Source: Pholiota molesta (lineage: Eukaryota > Basidiomycota > Agaricomycetes > Agaricales > Strophariaceae). From it: a stretch of 57,053 bases of DNA. The stretch is from the NCBI GenBank assembly GCA_014925825.1, contig JACGCK010000258.1, positions 1 through 57,053 of the forward strand, given 5' to 3'. Numbering within the stretch: the stretch's first letter is position 1; the number at the start of each line of letters is the position of its first letter. A program made the translations under genes and the position numbers. The notes beneath the pieces are model-generated. The model did not search any database. It saw nothing but the letters and a program-made list of their open reading frames with translations, and had not been told where the DNA came from. Of this stretch, positions 9,336 through 21,430 are shown in pieces.

Positions 9336-10715
9336 GGGAGTCAAGTGCGGAAATCGCCGAAGCTGTTCGCCCGACATCTGCCCGACATCCTCCGACACAT
9401 CCCAGACTCATCCACAACCACAACACCATCCTCCCACTGCCTTCTGCAACTCTTATGGCCCCTTCTTAGGAATAGACGACTTGCATCCCAGATCCAGGCT
9501 CGATCTCTCTTCGAAACGAGGGGAAATCATTGGTAGGCGAAGCTTGGGGATAACTGCGCATACGTATCTCCGCGTACTCAACTCACGGCTAACACCCTCA
9601 ACGAGGGTCAGCATCTTCGCGAAGGCGCAGCTGGACTACGGGCCGTCGCCGACAGTGATTGTACAGTACAACTCCTTGCTTGTTCACATGCGGGCTGTAT
9701 TTTCGCGTCGATCTCAAGAGAAAAGCCGTCATTGTCGTGCCCGATCGAATACCTCTTCGCAAATCCCAATATCTATTTAAGCCAAGCATGGGATCGGCAT
9801 ATTGGGGTCGCGGCTCGCGTTTCGCCACTTGGATAATGCGAGGAACGGATTGCCTAGGCGTTCATCCCGAGAGATGACAAGTAAGTCAACAATACTGCCC
9901 CAGCTGAGTGCTGGCAGGCGGATGCCTTGACTGATACCACTATGAATGAAATAGTCATAATCAAACCAACTATGGCAGCGCTGAGTTTTCCATTGATGCG
10001 TCTGATATCTATTTTTGACAAAATTGTATGCTGAGTAGATGGTGAAGTTTGAACGTTTGAACTCGTGTTGTAAGTTTAGATTGTAGACCCGCATGTGGCT
10101 GGGCTCTCCCGCCGATATCAGTGTTTCTTCCAAATGATCAGCCAGCTATTTCGTACTCAAAACTCGAACCCTCGATTTCCACTAATTTTGTCTGATGATC
10201 ATTGAATTCAATATCTGCGGCATATATAGCAACGTGAGAGAGACGTGTAACGCGTATCTTTTCTTAGACGCCCATACTTCTTCGGCAAAGCTCCACGTTA
10301 TAAAAAGCTGTCCTTATCTACATCAATCGAGACAGTTCCGAAGTCTGAGGGCCATGGTTAGCACACCATTTCTGTGGGTGCATCATCCGACAGATATGTG
10401 ATCTCCCAGTGATCTGTGAGTGATCGCCATATTCTTCTCGTCTATATTCATCGCTGCATGAGAATCGATGATATAAAACATCGCTTAATGCGTGATAAGC
10501 AGGTGCCACTTCCCATAGAACATCCCGATTGATAGTCACTCGGTATGTCGTTGATTTTGAACGAGACAAGTATTACCGCTCTGTAGGTCAATCGTCGATT
10601 GCTGTCCTGTAAAACATCATGTACTAACCTTAAGTCCACGATTTTGCAGCACGGGCCCTCCGGTACGCTTTTTTCAATGCTTCGAATTTCAAGTAATGCT
10701 TAACCTTGAAAATAG
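9336..10715. other. Intergenic stretch, no convincing gene
   Basis: Only short ORFs without recognisable motifs are seen. A small inverted repeat CACCCTCAACGAGGGT sits near 9594-9609, and an AT-rich stretch runs near 9765-9790. The first exon of the downstream DUF6534-type gene should lie within about 10560-10700 but I could not fix it. Confidence 0.5.
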
Positions 10716-12096
10716 TTTGTTGTCATCGTCGTAAATTGGGCCTTATTCGGTGTTCTATCCATTCAAGTTTGTAGGTAACATCCACCTCTTAATAGTTGTC
10801 TTTAACTTAGGAAAAGCATCGAATAACCTATTTCAAAGACCTCTACTTCCAAGCATTCGCACATGATAGAAACATACTCAAGATATTAGTCTTCTGCGTC
10901 TATCTCTTGGAAATGACCCAAACATTAATGCTGACCGAAACAATCTGGTCAATGTTGGCCAGTGGCTTTGGAAATTCAGAACCTCTGGATCAAATTGGGA
11001 CGACGTGGCTCTCGGTATGCTGTATAGGAGGCCTCGGTGAGCATAATCATTCTGATAATGATAATTATCGACTTACTGAGAATTACCGATATCCCAGTGG
11101 GGCTTCTTGTCCAATGGTTTTATGCTTACCGAATTGTCGTCATCTCGGGAAAGAGGACAATGCCTGCTTTCATCATACTCGTGCGTTTCAATACTCAGAT
11201 GTTTGGGCTTGACGTAATAGATTTTTTTCGTAGATGTCTCTCGCGTCATTTGCAGGAGCGTTGGCCTCTGCAGTTAACACCAAACGGGCAAAGCGATTCA
11301 GCAACTTAGAGGCAGATGAAGTAATGACATTTGCCATGCTTGCTGTGAGCGCTATCAAGAATTTTAGAGTGCTAATTCCCGATGTTGACGCTGTTACTTT
11401 AGCTGTGGGGAGGAATAGGCTCTGTCTGCGATGTGGCAATCGCAATTTGCATGTGCTACTATGTACGTACTACCGATATCGGAGGATTACACCACCTTTT
11501 GAGCCAATAACTTTGTAAAAAAGTTACGCAGATACTCGCACGACGAACTCGGAATATTTTCGCGAACTCAAGCTCTACTTTCCAAGATAATTCGAATAAC
11601 AATTGAGACGGGAACGTTGACAGGCTAGTCCTCGCCTTTCTATTCTTCAGATTTAGTACTCAAGTTCAATTTTTTGGCAGCCTCTGTCTCTACCCTGACA
11701 TTAGCTCTGTCTTTCATCCCCCCTCTTCAAAATACCACTTATTATCAGGTCACCCTGTCCGCACAGGCTAAACTATACTCAACAACCATGCTGGCGGTAC
11801 TGAATAGCCGGATGAAGCTTGGAAGCGTATCGGATTCGGAATCCATGACCTGGCGAGGTCCCAATCAAGCTACGCCTATTCCTTTGCCGTATTCTCAAGA
11901 CTCCGGTGCTATCGAGTTTAACATTACGCGGTCGGCCAACTATTCGCGGAGCACACAACTGTTTGAAACAACACAGGGGAAAAATATTACAATGGAAGAA
12001 CCTAAGGCGAGCACTTGCTTGGATAAATTGATCCAATATTTATTAACATCGAATTTACAGCTGCAGAATGACCGCCTTGATCTCTCACAGCCTTGA
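10716..12096 (+). CDS. DUF6534-type fungal multi-pass membrane protein (first exon unresolved)
   Basis: Exons join in phase at 10716-10770, 10839-11036, 11098-11180, 11234-11344, 11403-11462, 11524-11623 and 11681-12096. The product has the layout of basidiomycete DUF6534-type seven-helix proteins: NWALFGVLSIQVY, YFQAFAHDR, SGFGN, VQWFYAYRI, a Gly-rich helix pair with CDVAIAI, TQALLSKIIRITIETG, and the C-terminal KLYSTTMLAVLNSR. A polar cytoplasmic tail follows. The molecular function of this family is not established. The last intron (11624-11680) appears to use a GC donor (GCTAGT), because no GT donor keeps the phase. The N-terminal exon with the start codon was not found; its intron acceptor is at 10715. 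The gene looks functional rather than decayed. Confidence 0.72.
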
Positions 12097-12633
12097 CCTG
12101 AAAGTTATAATGCATACCTACACAAACGGCTCGCGATCGTATCTCGAATTTAGCCGCAAAAAAAAAGACAAGCGCCCGTGTTTACTAGGCGGGTCATGAG
12201 GCTGATATATCTCTTGTTTTGAACCATATAACATGTATATACGAGTATTTATGAGCTAAGATAATTTGTCCTACATATACATCATGGCGATGACAATTGG
12301 CGATGATGGAAAAAGGCTGGAATCTTTCACTAGTGAGGATTCGGATACAACATTAGATGAAGCTAGAGTGCCTTGAAAACTTCCCGATCACTTCTATCAC
12401 AATTCGATATGATCTGCGAACATAGGATTCTTATTCCAGACTTTCCAGTGCAATTGCTGGAATTCATATTTCCAAAAATAAATGGGTGAGAACTCATAAT
12501 TTTACCTGAAGTGACCATGGAACTACAACTCCGGAACTCCCCACAGTCGACGTCTGTTCTTGCCTGGACCCACATTGCTGGCCTCACACCCTCGTTGAGG
12601 TGACCTGCGCTCTTCCTCTGCCTATTGTCCATC
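12097..12633. other. Intergenic stretch between DUF6534-type gene and TSC10-like gene
   Basis: About 540 bp. It has a poly-A run near 12156 and an imperfect inverted repeat CACCCTCGTTGAGGTG near 12587. It presumably holds the promoter of the reductase. No coding signal was seen. Confidence 0.5.
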
Positions 12634-13964
12634 ATGTTTGGGCTGTTCTCCAAGAAGTGGAATCCTGATGGAAAGGTGAGTGAGCGCTGTGCATGCTATG
12701 CTGTACAGCCTGTACTGGTTCCACGCTGTCTAGGAGTAGCTGACCGAACGGTTTGTTCGTTATGCCAGCACATCTACATCACGGGCGGCAGCTCTGGTCT
12801 GGGGCTCTCTCTAGCGCATATCCTCGTACAGAAGGGTGCAAACATTTCCATTGTCGCGCGAAATCAGAAGAAACTAAACGCAGCGCTCGAGTCACTTGAG
12901 GTGAATAAGCCTGCAATCTCGAGCTTACTACGAATTCACATACACCCACACATAGAAACTACGCGTATCGCCAGCTCAAAGGTTCTATGTATACTCATAC
13001 GCACTGGGGTCGGGATCTGACGCGACCGTAGCTCTCGATGCGGTGTGCGAACCATATGAAGGCGAGGCGCCTGACGCGGTGTTTACGTGCGCAGGCAGTT
13101 CTAAGCCGATGTTCTTTGTTGAGATGGAGGAGAGGGATATGATGGAGGGCATGTCGAACGCATATTGGGTGCAGGCATGGACCAGTTGGGTGCGTGTTTC
13201 CTTTCTTCTGCTGTAAAGACTGGGTCGACGGTTTAGATGACGTAGGCTGCGGCGAGAAAAATGGCGAAAGAGCGGAAGAAGGACGCTAAGATCGTCCTCA
13301 TTTCATCTACTCTCGGTTACATGTCCTTCCTGGGGTTTGCATCATATTCCCCAGGGAAACATGCTTTACGAGGTCAGCCGCCTAATGGAGGGCTCTATCA
13401 TACAAATATCAATTTCAAATTTGCGTATAGGATTGGCGGATACATTGCACTCGGAGTTGATGCTCTATGGAATCGACGTTCACATCTACTTCCCAGCGAC
13501 GATGTATACGCCTGGGTATGACGAAGAGAACAAGACGAAGCCGGATATTGTGAAGAAAATCGAGAGCACAGATGAGGGTACCACGGCTGAGCAGGCCGCA
13601 CAGGTGCTCTATAAAGGTATATGGGCTATACTGTGATGTTGTTACATTTTGGATATACCGACTGACGCTGACGCCGCTCAGGGGTGGTAAAGGGACATGC
13701 ACATATTACGGGCGATGTTATTACGAGTCTGTTTAGTGCCGGCACACGTGGGGCTGCCCCGAGAAATAATTGGCTTTTGGACGCGCTCTTTGATATGGTG
13801 GCTTATGTACGTTCAGTTTTTGCCTCACTTTGCGCCTCGGGAAGCTCACTAAAGTTTTTGTGAAGATCGCTGTCCCCATATGGCGCTCATCAGTGGATAA
13901 ACAAGTTGAAGCACACCGAGAGGAGCATGAGCATTACCTGCAGCAAAAAGGATTCTTTACGTGA
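12634..13964 (+). CDS. TSC10: 3-ketodihydrosphingosine reductase (TSC10-like)
   Basis: Seven exons (12634-12675, 12769-12900, 12956-13189, 13246-13372, 13431-13616, 13682-13806, 13866-13964) join in phase to 314 residues, with introns of 55-93 bp. The family reduces 3-ketodihydrosphingosine to dihydrosphingosine with NADPH, the second step of sphingolipid synthesis, at the ER membrane. The Rossmann motif TGGSSGLG lies at 19-26. The catalytic Ser is S156 (LISSTLGY), and the YxxxK pair is Y169/K173 in [15 protein letters not shown] and the hydrophobic C-terminal helix ([15 protein letters not shown]) before a charged tail match the Tsc10/KDSR layout rather than general short-chain dehydrogenases. 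The start MFGLFSKKW was chosen because it is conserved in style and leads straight into intron 1. All key residues are present. Confidence 0.88.
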
Positions 13965-14359
13965 TACTTGCATGATACTGTTGCTGCGTTGCCTGATATC
14001 CTCTTTCCATCTATTGCATTTTTGATACTGATAATTACACCCTGCATTGTTATTGCCTCCAATTTTCTCAACTGTCGCCTCATAAAATCTGTGTTCTGTT
14101 CTTATTATTATATTGAATGCATTGCTCAACAGTGCTCAACGTTCCGCCAGATTCCGCCGCACCGCGCAACACCGTTGAACGCGGCACGCATGCTAATACG
14201 CGATACGCGTTGAAAGTAAAATCATGTGATGTGACCGGCCTCGAATTGACGAGTTTCCGTTTTCCTTCAACTTGAACTTGAACTTGTCCATACTACTCCC
14301 AGCTACATTATCTTCAAATAATCTTCTGATACTATATCCAAAATCTAAGAAAAACACTC

Positions 14360-16866
14360 ATGAACTACGTCTACATTGCAGCCCTGCTTTTTCCGCACAC
14401 GCTGGCGTTAACCCTTCCAGTTCATTCCCCGCCAGGCCAACCAATGCACGTAGGCGACGTAGGGACATTCGAAATGATCCCTGACTCAATAGTTAGCTCC
14501 CAGCAAGTGAGTTCTAGTCAAATTCATTTATTTCTATGGATAAACTCTATCTATCCTTAGGTTTTTGTCGGTCGCTCGGACAAACTCTATATTCTCGATA
14601 AAGTTCAAAACAATCCGATACAAGTCAATGGTCATCCCGCCTGGGGGTCTGGTATGCTAATTCTTTGCCCGAATGTTCTTTCTATAACTCGAGGTTCTTG
14701 CCCCAGAATACCGGTTGGGAGATAACAGCCAACGACCCATGGAAGTCATAACAAACTCGTTCTGCGCGGTAAGTCTACAGCACTGTTGCTGCCTGAACAC
14801 GCCCGTTTTAATGGTTATTTCAGGGCGGGACCGTTCTTGGAAACGGGACATGGATCAGTGTCGGGGGAAATCAAGCAGTTACCGTTGGAGGTCAGCCCGC
14901 TGATGTGCAAGATGGGAGTTCGGGGCCCTATTATGATGCTGATGGACGCCGCTCGTATGTCATTTCATGCCTTTACTTATGTTTCTAACGATGATGGGCA
15001 TGTTTCAGTATTCGGTGAGTGGAAAGCTCTGGTGGTCGGTAATCTGCTGATGGTCTCAAAGATTGTTGACGCCGCATTCTGAGGACGATTGTGAATGGTC
15101 TATTTCCCCTGCGATTATTGGAAAGCGTTGGTACCCTACCGTGTGAGCGTGTACATCCTCTGCGGCTGCAACTCCAAGCTCAAGTACATCCTTACAGTGA
15201 AACTCTCCAGGACGGTAGTGCCATCATAGTACGTGGCAACCCGTTCTTAGTGCATCGCTCACCCTTGCCTAGCTTGGAGGGTGCAAAAATGGCGGATACG
15301 TCAATGACGCATCGCAAACGAATCCAACATACGAATTCTTCCCATCCACAGGCCCGCCCGTCACGTCGAATATTCTACAAACCACACTGCCGGCGAACCT
15401 ATATCCCTTGACGTGGCTCCTTCCTTCAGGAAGGTTATTCGTCCAGGCTATGTGGTCCACCGTCCTCCTCGATCATCAAACGCACGTCGAAACGCGGTTG
15501 GACGATATGCCCGATGCGGTCAGAACGTATCCCGCTAGTGCTGGTACGGCGATGATGCCTCTGACGCCTGCGAATAACTGGACGGCGACTATCATGTTCT
15601 GCGGGGGTCCAACATTGCAGCAGACAAGTACGCATTGCCTTCTTTACATGATATCGCTTACAACGCGACTTTACAGGTGGACCGATCCGGACTTCGTCAT
15701 CATCGCACAGCCCGCGTCGACGTCTTGCGTCAAGATTACCCCGGACTTTTCGCCGTCTTACGATCACGATGACCCGTTACCGGTACAGCGCAGCATGACC
15801 AACTTCGTCCTGCTCCCCAATGGAAAGGTCCTCTGCATCAACGGCGCCCAAACCGGTGCGTGATTCTGACAAAACGCTTTCTATGATTCCTGCTTTGATC
15901 GGCAAGCCACAGGTACGGCTGGCTATGGAACCAACTCCTGGGCGGTTGGACAATCTTACGCTGACGATCCCGTGTTGACTCCTGTCCTCTACGACCCTGA
16001 TGCGCCTGCTGGTAGCCGCTGGTCAAGTCAAGGCTTCTCTCCTAGTACGGTCCCGCGCATGTACCATTCCACGGCGATTCTACTTCCTGACGGTATGTTT
16101 CGTCAAATTTTTTTTGGGATATTAATGAAAGCTTCTCCGTGAATTCCTATAGGCTCTGTCTTTGTCTCTGGCTCCAATCCCAACGCAGATTATACTGCTG
16201 GTCCTGATGTGAAGTATCCCACTGAATACCGCACGGAGAAGTTCTATCCGTCGTACTATAATGAGAGGCGTCCTCAGCCTCGGGGTCTTTTGGATCAGCT
16301 CACCTACGGCGGCTCTTCTTTCGACGTTCTCTTAGACTCTGAGGATCTCTTCGGCGATGTGAGCAATGTGGCCAACGCGACAGTGGTAGTTCTTCGTCCG
16401 GGGTACTCCACCCATTCAATGGTAAAATCTCGTCCAAATTCGTGCCCTGGCAAGGCTGACGAAAACTCATCCGCAGAGCATGGGCCAACGCATGGTCGTT
16501 CTCGATTCCACGTACACTGCGTACAGCAACACCACGGCGGTACTGCACGTCTCCCAGCTGCCGCCCAACCCCGCTATTCTCGCCCCTGGGCCTGCGTTTC
16601 TCTTTGTCGTGGTCAACGGCGTGCCTTCCATCGGCGTCGAGGTGATGGTTGGCTCAGGTGCTATTGAGCCGCAACCGGTGCTGGAGGTTGAGCTTCTTCC
16701 GGTGTCTTCGATGATCGGAAGTGACGGTGCTGTTACGGTGCCTTCTGGAGGCGGTGCGCAGCGGGTGAAGAGCGGCGCGTGTTCGTTTGTGCGGGACCTG
16801 GGTCTTCAGGCTGAATGGCTGCTGGTGTTCTTCGCTCTTCTGGCTACCTGGGCTATGCATATCTGA
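14360..16866 (+). CDS. Copper radical oxidase (glyoxal-oxidase type), secreted and probably GPI-anchored
   Basis: Exons are 14360-14506, 14561-14651, 14707-14768, 14824-14954, 15009-15014 (six bases), 15062-15142, 15198-15228, 15273-15855, 15913-16092, 16153-16421 and 16477-16866, giving about 656 residues. The family oxidises aldehydes or alpha-hydroxycarbonyls to acids and makes H2O2 for extracellular peroxidases. A signal peptide covers about 1-17. The radical-copper site residues by family motif are C99 (NSFCAGG), Y203 (NPTYEFF), Y428-H429 (RMYHSTAIL) and H525 (GYSTHSM), all present. The C-terminus (about 620-656) is Ser/Gly-rich then hydrophobic, typical of a GPI signal. In exon 8, bases 15628-15676 look like a 49-bp intron, but removing them breaks the frame while reading through keeps it. 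Confidence 0.87.
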
Positions 16867-17194
16867 CGGGCGCTTCTATACGTTCATTGTGAAAATTCGG
16901 TCATGTACGGTGCTCCCCCGCCCTATGAATTTGAACCATGATTCATTTCTTATCTTCCTACTTATCAGAATGAGTTCGCAAATCAACCACAGACGTCGAT
17001 AGGTTCTAGTGGGCGCTTCGTTTGGATTGTGACTCACAATGCGTGCGAATGAGAAGTTCACATCCCGCGTTCTATTCTTGCGCGCTGTCATTGACGTGGT
17101 GCCTTGGTACTAAAGCATAAATACAGGATACGCAAGACTGTTATCGCTCCCACGCGCACTGCTTCCCGCCTTTATCCACCACATTGATTAGACG

Positions 17195-19063
17195 ATGGCT
17201 CCCTCTGCTCAACGCAACCCTGCTAGCATCAGGGACTACTACCATCATTGCATCCCGAGATTTATCTTACGGGAATTCCAGATAGATGCGGGCCCTGTAC
17301 TGTAAGTCCTCTGAATAACGCTAAACACACTGATCCTCATGCAATGTTCTTGTAGAACAAAGCGAGAACGCCGAAAATCGTTTCAGAAAGCACACAAGAA
17401 AGGCCGCGAGTGTAAACTCGAAAACATCTATGTCTACGAGCTATCATCCAGCACGCTTCAGACCCGATGCCTATCCAAGGTGTATGGCCAAACTAATCTT
17501 TATCGGGATGGAAACAACCCCGTCGACGTCGACCATATCGAAGTGAAATTCTCCCGTCTCGAACAACAAACATGTCAGGTTATCAAGTCTATCCATTCCA
17601 GCTTGGATTCACGTAGCGTCACTCTGTCAAGGGCGGAGCTCGCGACGCTGCGCAAGTTCATCTTTCTGATGCATTTTCGCAGTGCGGCGGTCTCCTCCAC
17701 ATACTATCGAGAGACGGACCCCCACAACGCCCCTCTCGCCGAGTGGATTCGGAATTACAAGCAAACCCGCGGGCTAACAACTGATGTGGACGTTTGGCGG
17801 GACGCGCTCAAGTACTATCTCGACACCTCGCATCAAGATATCGTGGCGACCGGAGAGCGGATACGGGAAAGGTATGGAAATCATCGGCTTCATGAGATGT
17901 TGAGGGATCGAGTGGACCCAGGCCTCGAGGAGTGGTATGCGATTGACTACGAAAGTCAAGCGAACTACTTCTTCCTCGGGATCTGGGAGGCAGCCGAAGA
18001 CTCCGAGTTCATCCTGAGCTCAAACGGTTTTGGCCTTTGGGAGGGCCTCATCTATGGCAGCCCGGGGGCCCACAGAGTATACGTTGTGAGCCCCCGTATT
18101 GCCATAATTCTTCGGCGGACCTTTTTGCGACACCCTCATTCTAACGACCCCTCGATCCTGTATAGTTGCCTGGCCAACATCCCAATCGCTAAACCGACAA
18201 TCCGTTACGCAAATGAAGAGCTTTTCGCCCTTGAAGACGACACCGATCCCTGGGTATTTAAGAATTTGCTCAACGCGTATCGCTCATCCTCACAGGCTGA
18301 AAAAGACCAATTTACGTTTGCGATTTCGAAACTCAGCACGACAGAGACGTATGCGGTAAATGAAGTCATCATGATGAACGCCAATCTTCACCCATCGGCG
18401 TCCCTGACATTCGCCTCTGCCGACATCATGCTCGACACCTTGCGGACATACGATGCCTCTCAGCACACGTTCCTGGCTGGCAAAAAGAACCTCTTTACGC
18501 CTCTCCTTCGAGAGTTGTATACCATGAAGCATGACGCCCTCACAAATTCACCGCCCACTCCTACGTCTCCTGTCACTCCGAACCTCGCCTGGGAAGCCGA
18601 CACCGATGCAGACCTGCAATTGCATATGTTTCTGCGGTTTGCCATTTCGAAAAAGATCGAATTCCCTTCTTCCTATAACCGAGCCTATCTTCTGTTTCAT
18701 ATGGCTACGGATGCTTCATCCGCATCCAATTCCGTTTCAGCCAAGATTCGACGAATGGTGAAAGAGGGTATTGCGAAACTAAAACATCTCCTCGATCCTC
18801 CACTTCCCCGATTCCCGCGCAACCCACGATCCAGTTCGAGAAACTTGGTCGAGGCGCTTCCCAGAAGCGATTCCGAAGTATTTTTTTCTCTTGTTGGATA
18901 TCAAGTGGATCAAACAGGTATAGCACAACACTCGAACGATATTCTGGCCAACGTGATATACGAAGCGGCTACGATCGGGATTACTCACTGGCTTGCGGAA
19001 CACAGGCCTGACGTATTAACGGATTTGTTGTCTCCATGGATTACTGTATTCGATATCTTATGA
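17195..19063 (+). CDS. DUF4238-type protein
   Basis: Two exons, 17195-17301 and 17356-19063, join in phase to 604 residues. The N-terminus (YYHHCIPRFILREF) followed by a basic stretch, then VYGQTNLY and LEQQTCQVI, matches the DUF4238 family, found in bacteria and expanded in basidiomycetes; its function is unknown. The middle (TLRKFIFLMHFRSA ... YYRETDP) and FGLWEG ... AHRVYVVSPRIAIILRR also fit. No signal peptide or membrane segment is evident, so it is likely cytosolic. The ATG lies within a short, open exon that splices cleanly in phase. A TATA-like CATAAATA sits about 80 bp upstream of the ATG. Confidence 0.8.
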
Positions 19064-19414
19064 TTTATTAGTTATTGCTGATATGTACATGCTTCTTCCT
19101 TATTTCTTGTATGGGCATTGGGCCACTCCAATATTATAATTTTGTTGGTATTAGAATGCCGCCTTCACCACCGACCACCAATCTACCTTTCAGTCATTCA
19201 AGTTCGCTTGACAAAATCATTTTAACTATGGGCCCGAGGAATTCCTGCATTACTCTACGCCTAGAACAATGCATGTTAAGCTTGTTCATTGTGCCGGTGA
19301 CATGTGCTCTGGGAGCGTGGCCAGTCTTAAGTTAACCGCAGTGCCACGCATATTGGGCGAGGAGGCCTTGAACATCAAAACTCGAGAGTGTATCACTGCT
19401 TTCCTCACACCACC

Positions 19415-20483
19415 ATGGCCGACTACGACTTTGGCCCAGAGGACTTCGAAGATTACCAACCAACCCAAGACCAGGTCTCCAATTGGGTGGGATCAGCCCA
19501 GCGATACGATTCCCAGAATCCTTCTTTCGCCCAAGGAGACCTCTACGACGACTATGATCAAGACCAGCGCTCTCGCCACCGTGGAAGATCGCCTAGCCGC
19601 AGACCTCGTTACAACGACCCGTCCTATGGTGGGGACGAGTTTCATCGCGACTTGTCGCAGCATACCCTTCGCGGAGGCTTCGCCAACTCTGCTGGTGGCC
19701 CAATGCCGCCGGGAAGGTTCTACAACGCGAGCCAAAATCCGACTATGATGTCGTTCCATGAAGATAGGCCAGACTATGATGCTCGAGGATATAGTTTGCG
19801 ATCGGGTATCAATCAGGGAGTACCTCGACATCCGTCACTCGCCAGTCTCTCTCTTCTGAACGCCCCAGTGCCTGAACAATTCCCCTATGCGGGATCTCGC
19901 AATCAGTCCTTTTACGGTGCTCAGGCTCCAGCCATCCCCTTATATCCGTCTTCTCGTCGCTCTCGCTCATATTCACGTCCTATGGACAGATATGCTTCTT
20001 CTAATATTCAAGTCCCCATTACCACATCCTCATCGAGTAGAACGCGCTCTTCAGGAACACGTTCATCAGGAACACGGTCGTACACAGACTCTTACTACTC
20101 ATCCGACTCGGATGGAAGCTATTCGTCAACCTCGTCTGGTGCTCCTCCCGTGAACCGACGCCAAGCCTATAGGACTGTACATGCGTCCCATAATACGCCT
20201 ACGATAGTTCAGCCCTCGCGCGATTACCCCACCGTAGTCCCAATCAATGGAGGAGTAAATGGATATGTTGTCGTCCCAGCCGTCGGTCAGAACCTTAGAG
20301 TAGTGGTACGTCCCCAATTTCATTATCACAGATGCTGGTGACTGATGATCCCGCCCTTCTTAGGACACGAAGCGGTACAGGAATTCCAGGGCCAGGGAGT
20401 CCTCATTCCTGGATCGAATTTTGTCTCCTTCTAAATGGAATTTTGGGAAAAAGAGATATATTAAGTATCTCGACGATATATGA
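19415..20483 (+). CDS. Disordered Ser/Tyr/Arg-rich protein of unknown function
   Basis: Two exons, 19415-20305 and 20364-20483, give 336 residues. The N-terminus is acidic (MADYDFGPEDFEDYQ). A long low-complexity body follows, with SR and RSR runs and a Ser/Thr-rich tract (RTRSSGTRSSGTRS). It ends in a compact segment VPINGGVNGYVVVPAVGQN, then a basic C-terminal tail encoded by the second exon. I do not recognise a named domain. The same plan, a disordered body then a GQN motif right at an intron then a short basic tail, recurs in the gene at 22581-24626 on the other strand, so the two may be diverged paralogues. The ATG at 19415 was preferred over 19388 because the acidic start looks like a genuine N-terminus. 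Confidence 0.65.
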
Positions 20484-20758
20484 ACAAATCCATCTCTCAC
20501 TTCGAGGTCAAAATTTTACAGAAAATGCACGACGTTTGATCAGGTAGCGTAGGACTAGCTAGTATTATTTACTAATTACTATTGGGTACCCAATTGTTGT
20601 TCAAACTCTGGATACCATATATCTCACGACCTTGGTATCATATTTATTTGGGTAAAAACATAGAAAAATTAACACCATCATGTGTGCCAGCCCTGAGGTG
20701 GGCAGAGTTAAAAAAAAGTATATACACGTGCAAGCCTCCCAAATCTCTACTCCCATGT

Positions 20759-21430
20759 TCAACTTCGCTTATGCCCACCACTCTTTCCTACGTTCACCAG
20801 CCACTTCAGACACCGCAGGTTATTCTCGGCATCTGGTCCAGGAACATAAGGCAAATCTGGTTCTGAGTCAGAGGGTCTGGGCTCGGTTTCTTCGTCATCG
20901 TGGTCTTCTGGTTCGACTTCGTGGTATAGCTTCACCCTCGGACGAACCGAAAAGATTACGGGATCAACGTTTTTTCTTATGCGCACCGCCGACGTAGCCG
21001 TATGGGCGCTCTCCGATATCAGCCGTCTTCTGAGAACTAATGGAGGGTCGGACTCTGGAGGGCTGCATTCGGTTTGGGATGCCTCGTTCATGGTCCCAAT
21101 ATGTGGATAACCGTCGGGCGCGGGGATCGAATTTGACAGGGAATCATACATCTCTGCGTCATCGGCGTTTGAGCGATCAAAATACATTGTGGGCTGTGGA
21201 TGTCCATCATGGTCTCTGGGCGAACTGGGACCCACTAGAGCTAGAGGCAGTGACGGCAGAGGTATATTGACGTCTTCGACTTTGGGCAGCGCTGGAGGAT
21301 GCTCTGTCTCGCTGTCGTTCTGGGGCGACTTCGAGATGGCGTTAGCCGACGCGCGAGCTCGCATACGCGCACGCGCAGCCGAGCGCGAGGCCGGTGAGAG
21401 CGGTTTGGAGTTGGTACGCGACGAAGTCAT
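20759..21430 (-). CDS. Hypothetical disordered protein, single exon
   Basis: This is 223 residues in one uninterrupted frame between two convergent neighbours. The N-terminus is basic and Ala/Arg-rich (SRSAARARMRARAS), the middle is Pro/Ser-rich, and an acidic stretch (EPEDHDDEETEPRPSDSEPD) precedes the C-terminus. No domain, signal peptide or membrane helix is recognised. It could be a real fungal-specific gene or a chance ORF in GC-rich DNA. The coherent composition and lack of intron signals argue mildly for a gene. Confidence 0.5.
   Translation of the reverse strand: MTSSRTNSKPLSPASRSAARARMRARASANAISKSPQNDSETEHPPALPKVEDVNIPLPSLPLALVGPSSPRDHDGHPQPTMYFDRSNADDAEMYDSLSNSIPAPDGYPHIGTMNEASQTECSPPESDPPLVLRRRLISESAHTATSAVRIRKNVDPVIFSVRPRVKLYHEVEPEDHDDEETEPRPSDSEPDLPYVPGPDAENNLRCLKWLVNVGKSGGHKRS

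Noticed and set aside
9777..10133. 118-codon minus-strand ORF
   Set aside because: No recognisable domain, no splice logic, and it sits between an LTR and a gene on the other strand. Probably chance.
20759..21430. Treating this ORF as part of the neighbouring disordered-protein gene
   Set aside because: It is a single open frame on the minus strand with its own ATG and stop, and no splice sites link it to 22581-24626.
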